This document shows positions 48,129 through 51,643 of a DNA stretch of 51,643 nt, in pieces (the stretch's first letter is position 1; each line of letters begins with the position of its first letter). Under the pieces are notes generated by a model, which saw only the letters and a list, made by a program, of their open reading frames with translations, ran no database searches and was not told the origin of the DNA. A program made the position numbers and the translations under genes. Source of the stretch: an uncultured Gemmiger sp. (GTDB lineage Bacteria; Bacillota; Clostridia; Oscillospirales; Ruminococcaceae); NCBI GenBank assembly GCA_944382785.1, contig CALWNO010000016.1, positions 1-51,643 of the forward strand. The letters run 5' to 3'.

Positions 48129-50207
48129 TCAACCAGTATAGTATAAGCCACGGGTGAACTCGCTGTCAAATCCGCGGCCTGCCAGCAGCAGCTCCAAAAT
48201 CTGGTGCACCCGGTCGGAAGCTTCCAGCGTAAAGGCTGCCAGGGCAAAGTCTGCGGGCAGTTCGCCCAGCCGGTCTCCCATGTACAGGGGGACCGGATTG
48301 TAGACGGTGCGGATACCGGCCATACCCGGCGCCGAACACTGAACCGGGAAATCCCGGCCCTTGCGGTCCCGCAGACTGCCGCTGCGGGAGCAACCCTTGC
48401 AATCCCGCACGTTGCGCAGCGGGCAGGCCCGGGTGAGCATCAGGGGCATATGCCCATAGCACAGAGCCGCGGTGGGCACGCCGGGGTCGATGAGCCGCAT
48501 GGCGGGCAGAGGCGTTTCAGGGTGTACCAGCATTCCCAACAGGCCCAGCTCTTTCCAACGCCCGGCAGCCACCGGGTTGGTCACGTTCAGGCCCATGCCG
48601 CCGTACCGGGGCAGGGAAGTGGCATACCGCAGGTGGGCGGGGTTGTTCAGCACCACGCCCTTGAATCCCTGCCCCTCGCAGGCGGCCAGGGCGGCCTTTG
48701 CCGCCTCCTCGGCAGCGCCGAAGCAGACCCGGGGCAGTTCCAGCAGGGTGCGGGAACGCAGCTCCTCGGGCAGCTTTGCGGCCTGGTTCACCGGCAGGAC
48801 CAGAAAAGCCAGTTTGTCCGTCAGGTCCACGGGAATCTGCTCCGCCCGCTCGAACCGGGCGGCCAGGGCAGGTACGCCGGGGCTGCGGGGTGTCCAGTCG
48901 GGCAGAGAACAGGGGTGCGCGGCTTTGGGAGCGGGGGCGCTGCGGAATTCCAGCAGCCGTTCCAGCGTCTCCCGGCGCAGCTCGTTCCATTCGCTGCCCG
49001 GCAAAAAGGCGGTGTGTGCTTCTTCCGGCAGCTCAATACTGCCCACACAGAAAGGGGTGCCGCCGGTCTTGGACAGAGCCCGGGCGATGGCCTCGCTCTG
49101 GTCCTTCTGGGCAGGCTGGGGCGGTGTGCGGCTCACAGCCCGGGCGGCGCGGCCTTCCGGGTCGGCAGCGGTCAGGACGACGCCCTCCGGCTGCACTTCC
49201 ACCTGGAAAGTCACCGGAATCCGGGACAGTTCCCGGCGGAACAGCTCCCGGGCTTTGGGAGTGGCGGCCCGGGTGGCATCGGCGTCCGCCTGGGTGCGCA
49301 CGCCGAACATGTTCTTGCCGTTGCGGCCCACGAAATACCCGTCGGTAAAGCCGGAACGGGAGAAGATATCCCGCAGGAGGGTTTCGTCGTAGGATTTGCC
49401 CTCCCGGGCTGCCCGGCAGGCAGTCACGGCGGCGGCTGCGTATTCGGGGGTACGCAGCCGCCCTTCGATTTTGACGCTGGCCACGCCGGCGTCCATGAGC
49501 TGTGCCATATACGGCACCAGATCCATATCCTTCAGGCTCAGATGGCAGGCGGTCCCGGGTTGACCGGGGCGCAGGCCGGGGGTGGCATCGAAAGGCAGAC
49601 GGCAGGGCCCGGCACAGGCGCCGCGATTGCCACTGCGCCCGCCCAGAAAAGCGCTCATCATACACTGGCCGCTCACCGCCATGCACATGGCCCCGTGGAT
49701 GAATACCTCCACCTCGATGGGGCTGGCCTTGACCACCGCCCGGATCTCCTCCAGAGAGAGCTCCCGGGCCAGGATCACCCGGTCATAGCCCATGGCAGCC
49801 GTCTGCCGGGCTCCCTCGGGGGTGTGAATGGTCATCTGGGTGGAGGCATGCAGATGGACTTCTGGTGCCATCTGCTTGACCAGGGCCGCCACCGCCAGAT
49901 CGTCGGAGATCACCGCGTCGGCGCCGGCTTCGGCCACGGCGCGCACCGCATCGGCCAGGCCGGACAGCTCCGGCCCGAACACCAGAGTGTTCAGGGTCAC
50001 ATGGACCCGCACCCCCCGGGCATGACAAAAGCGCACGGCGTCACAGAGTTCCTCCGGCGTGAAGTTGCCGGCACTGCGCCGTGCGTTATATCCCGTCAGG
50101 CCCAGATAAACAGCATCAGCGCCGCTGAACACAGCGGCGCTGAGCATCTGTGCGTTTCCGGCCGGGGCCAGGATCTCCGGCCGCGGCATTTTCATGGACA
50201 GGCTCAT
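48129..50207 (-). CDS. U32 family protein (peptidase/RlhA-like)
   Basis: 692-aa protein of the U32 family with the C-terminal DUF3656-type part. N-terminal TIM barrel: PEILAPAGNAQMLSAAVFSGADAVYLGLTGYNARRSAGNF (9-48). The family signature is EVFIHGAMCMAVSGQCMMSAFLGGRSGNRGACAGPCRLPF (about 168-207), where the Cys residues probably hold an iron-sulfur cluster; a further Cys cluster lies near CPLRNVRDCKGC. RlhA, a close relative, hydroxylates C2501 of 23S rRNA; others are called collagenases. An RNA-modifying role is more likely here. It starts one base inside the zapA stop (TGATG), so translation is coupled. Confidence 0.93.
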   Translation of the reverse strand: MSLSMKMPRPEILAPAGNAQMLSAAVFSGADAVYLGLTGYNARRSAGNFTPEELCDAVRFCHARGVRVHVTLNTLVFGPELSGLADAVRAVAEAGADAVISDDLAVAALVKQMAPEVHLHASTQMTIHTPEGARQTAAMGYDRVILARELSLEEIRAVVKASPIEVEVFIHGAMCMAVSGQCMMSAFLGGRSGNRGACAGPCRLPFDATPGLRPGQPGTACHLSLKDMDLVPYMAQLMDAGVASVKIEGRLRTPEYAAAAVTACRAAREGKSYDETLLRDIFSRSGFTDGYFVGRNGKNMFGVRTQADADATRAATPKARELFRRELSRIPVTFQVEVQPEGVVLTAADPEGRAARAVSRTPPQPAQKDQSEAIARALSKTGGTPFCVGSIELPEEAHTAFLPGSEWNELRRETLERLLEFRSAPAPKAAHPCSLPDWTPRSPGVPALAARFERAEQIPVDLTDKLAFLVLPVNQAAKLPEELRSRTLLELPRVCFGAAEEAAKAALAACEGQGFKGVVLNNPAHLRYATSLPRYGGMGLNVTNPVAAGRWKELGLLGMLVHPETPLPAMRLIDPGVPTAALCYGHMPLMLTRACPLRNVRDCKGCSRSGSLRDRKGRDFPVQCSAPGMAGIRTVYNPVPLYMGDRLGELPADFALAAFTLEASDRVHQILELLLAGRGFDSEFTRGLYYTG

Positions 50208-50572
50208 CAGTTCAGCGCGGCGTCCCGCAGGTTCAGGCGGCGACGCAGATCATCCACCTGCTTGCGCAGGGCGTCATTTTCCCGGCGCAGCTCCTCGGCG
50301 GCCATCTTGGCGGAGGCGGCATCTTCCAGGTAATTCTTGATCTGGCGGCGCATGTTGTCGGCGCTGCCGCTGGCCTTTTCCAGCTCGTCACGGTAGCTCA
50401 GGGCAGTCATCACAGCGGCGGTGGTGATGGACACGGTGTTGGAGGAGGACATCAGCTCGTTCATGTCCAGGTTCAGCCGGTCGGCCAGATTCTGCATATA
50501 ATCTTCGCTCTCGGTGGTAGCAATCACATAGCTGGAACCGCAGATATTCAAACGTACTTTCGAAGTAGGCAT
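50207..50572 (-). CDS. zapA: Cell division protein ZapA
   Basis: 121-aa FtsZ-ring stabiliser. The N-terminal globular part (TSKVRLNICGSSYVIATTESEDYMQNLADRLN in parts, 3-34) matches ZapA. A long coiled coil (about 70-115: LEKASGSADNMRRQIKNYLE, then a Lys/Arg/Glu-rich AEELRRENDALRKQVDDLRRR) follows. I chose the ATG at 50570-50572, after AAAGGAGTTTATAT. First gene of the leftward zapA-U32-dut-maf-mreB operon, which joins division and elongation functions. Confidence 0.93.
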   Translation of the reverse strand: MPTSKVRLNICGSSYVIATTESEDYMQNLADRLNLDMNELMSSSNTVSITTAAVMTALSYRDELEKASGSADNMRRQIKNYLEDAASAKMAAEELRRENDALRKQVDDLRRRLNLRDAALN

Positions 50573-50900
50573 ATATAAACTCCTTTGCAACATAAAATTT
50601 TGATGCACAAAATCTTTACCCTAAATCAGATTCTACGCTGGAATCACAGATATACTATATTATAGTATAAATTGTGCCGGAGAAAAAGCCCTTATCGCGG
50701 AAAAATGAAAAATTCACGCATTGGGGCAAAAACCCTTGCTAAAAGGGGAAAATTTTACTATAATAAAAATCAAGTGGTTTGCTAAACATGTGTCAAACCC
50801 CGGATTCAGTACCTCAATGCGGCCCGCCGGCCGGCTTTTGGCCCGGCAGGTGCGGCTTGGCAAAAAACGAGAAAATCTGTAAAAGGAGAGAGTCGTTTTG
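50573..50900. other. Divergent control region, zapA / glgP
   Basis: About 330 bp without a gene. A perfect palindrome TATACTATA-T-TATAGTATA lies at 50651-50669 and contains TATAAT on the minus strand, probably the zapA -10. Rightward, TTGCTA (50736-50741), a 17-bp spacer and TATAAT (50759-50764) form the glgP promoter. The leader after it holds a GC-rich potential hairpin around 50821-50860. Confidence 0.6.
50736..50764 (+). promoter_or_regulatory. Promoter of glycogen phosphorylase gene
   Basis: TTGCTA at 50736-50741, 17-bp spacer, TATAAT at 50759-50764; the predicted leader is about 130 nt. Confidence 0.75.
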
Positions 50901-51643
50901 GTGAAATATACAGAAAAAGAGTTTGATAAGCTGCTCAAGGATACCCTGATGAGCGAATGCAACGTCACCCTTGACGTGGCCTCGGTGGACCAGATCTACC
51001 GCTGCATGGCCGCCATCGTGCGTCAGATCATGTCCGACCAGCAGAAGAAGTTCCAGGCCCGCACCCTGGGCGAAGGCAAAAAGCAGGTCTATTACCTGTG
51101 CATGGAGTTCCTGATGGGCCGCAGCCTGCGGACCAGCCTGTTCAACCTGGGCCTGAACAAGGTCGCCGAAGCCGTGCTGGAAAAGGCCGGCGTCAATATT
51201 GACAGCATCTACAACCAGGAACCGGATGCCGGCCTGGGCAACGGTGGTCTGGGCCGTCTGGCGGCCTGCTATCTGGACGGTATGGCCACCGACTGCATCC
51301 CCGGCACCGGCTACTCCATCCTGTATGAGTACGGCATCTTCAAGCAGAAGATCGTGGACGGCTGGCAGCAGGAAACCGCCGACAACTGGCTGCCCGGCGG
51401 TCAGGTGTGGATCAAGAGCCACCCCGACCAGGCTCAGGAGATCCGTTTTGACGGCCAGGCCATCGAGACCTGGGACGGCGGCTTCCATCATGTGAAGTAC
51501 GAAAACTACAACAGCGTCATCGCCGTGCCCAACGATATGTACGTGGCCGGTTACGGCACGTCCGGTGTGGCCAAGCTGCGTCTGTGGCAGGCCAAGGCGC
51601 CCAGCTTCGATATGAGCAGCTTCAACGCCGGCAACTACAACAC
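50901..51643 (+). CDS. glgP: Glycogen/starch/alpha-glucan phosphorylase, partial
   Basis: First 247 codons of a GT35 phosphorylase, which releases glucose-1-phosphate from glycogen or maltodextrin; the gene continues past the right edge. Family stretches: VYYLCMEFLMGRSLRTSLFNLGL (about 67-89), EPDAGLGNGGLGRLAACYLDGMAT (about 111-134), PGTGYSILYEYGIFKQKIVDGWQQETADNWL, and VAGYGTSGVAKLRLWQAKAP. The PLP lysine is in the missing C-terminal half. I use GTG 50901; the adjacent in-frame TTG at 50898 has equal or better spacing from AAAGGAGAG. Confidence 0.96.
   Translation, partial: MKYTEKEFDKLLKDTLMSECNVTLDVASVDQIYRCMAAIVRQIMSDQQKKFQARTLGEGKKQVYYLCMEFLMGRSLRTSLFNLGLNKVAEAVLEKAGVNIDSIYNQEPDAGLGNGGLGRLAACYLDGMATDCIPGTGYSILYEYGIFKQKIVDGWQQETADNWLPGGQVWIKSHPDQAQEIRFDGQAIETWDGGFHHVKYENYNSVIAVPNDMYVAGYGTSGVAKLRLWQAKAPSFDMSSFNAGNYN

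Noticed and set aside
48204-50333. 709-codon plus-strand open frame antisense to the U32 and zapA genes
   Set aside because: It is a shadow of the U32 coding strand; no start signal and no domain.

Overview
The window looks like the chromosome of a high-GC, low-oxygen gut Firmicute of the order Oscillospirales (Faecalibacterium / Gemmiger / Subdoligranulum type). This rests on the gene content (PPDK, RodA, YitT, UPF0210 with its ACT partner, DUF3160 lipoprotein, Rrf2 and GntR regulators), on strong AGGAGG-type ribosome binding sites, and on GC-rich codon use. The genus is an inference; no rRNA is present.

Positions 1 to about 6,570 are the right part of an integrated mobile element, visibly lower in GC than the rest. 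A leftward operon carries an XRE repressor, an ImmA-type metallopeptidase, a P-loop kinase-like protein and a Y-family DNA polymerase that runs off the left edge. A rightward operon carries an unknown 86-aa protein, a second ImmA/IrrE peptidase and a zinc ribbon. Between them lie a consensus promoter and a ladder of 21-bp operators. Next come a sigma-70 region 4-like protein whose ribosome binding site is buried in a hairpin, a structured apparently non-coding stretch, a 35-aa ORF and a large serine recombinase. The element ends between the recombinase stop and the terminator of ppdK.

Positions 6,600 to 20,860 hold ppdK (leftward), then rightward a GlmU acyltransferase-only protein, pth, a DUF3160 lipoprotein with a small membrane-anchored partner, mfd, a lipoprotein and a surface protein with a 5'-nucleotidase C-terminal-like domain. 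Positions 20,895 to 34,290 hold yitT; a leftward glycosyltransferase / zinc-ribbon / Lrp group; ywlG-yggS; a pentapeptide-repeat protein coupled to an AAA ATPase; the leftward tsaE-tsaB-rpiB-upp operon; rodA; DUF378; UPF0210 with its ACT protein; and an M20 dipeptidase.

Positions 34,500 to 40,100 hold an SGNH hydrolase, an Rrf2 regulator, and divergently a methionine ABC transporter (metQ-metN-metI). The transporter is preceded by a consensus promoter, a Met/Cys-rich 32-codon leader peptide, a perfect intrinsic terminator and a second Cys-containing 17-codon peptide. This looks like a peptide-based attenuation system and is the most interesting item here. Downstream is an orphan transcription unit of about 225 nt with several hairpins, an anti-Shine-Dalgarno-like run and its own terminator, probably a non-coding RNA.

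Positions 40,090 to 51,643 hold a leftward GntR-hisB-glyA-threonine aldolase operon, a solitary DnaK-type chaperone, a leftward zapA-U32-dut-maf-mreB operon, and the start of a glycogen phosphorylase gene cut by the right edge. No rRNA, tRNA, CRISPR array or insertion sequence was seen.
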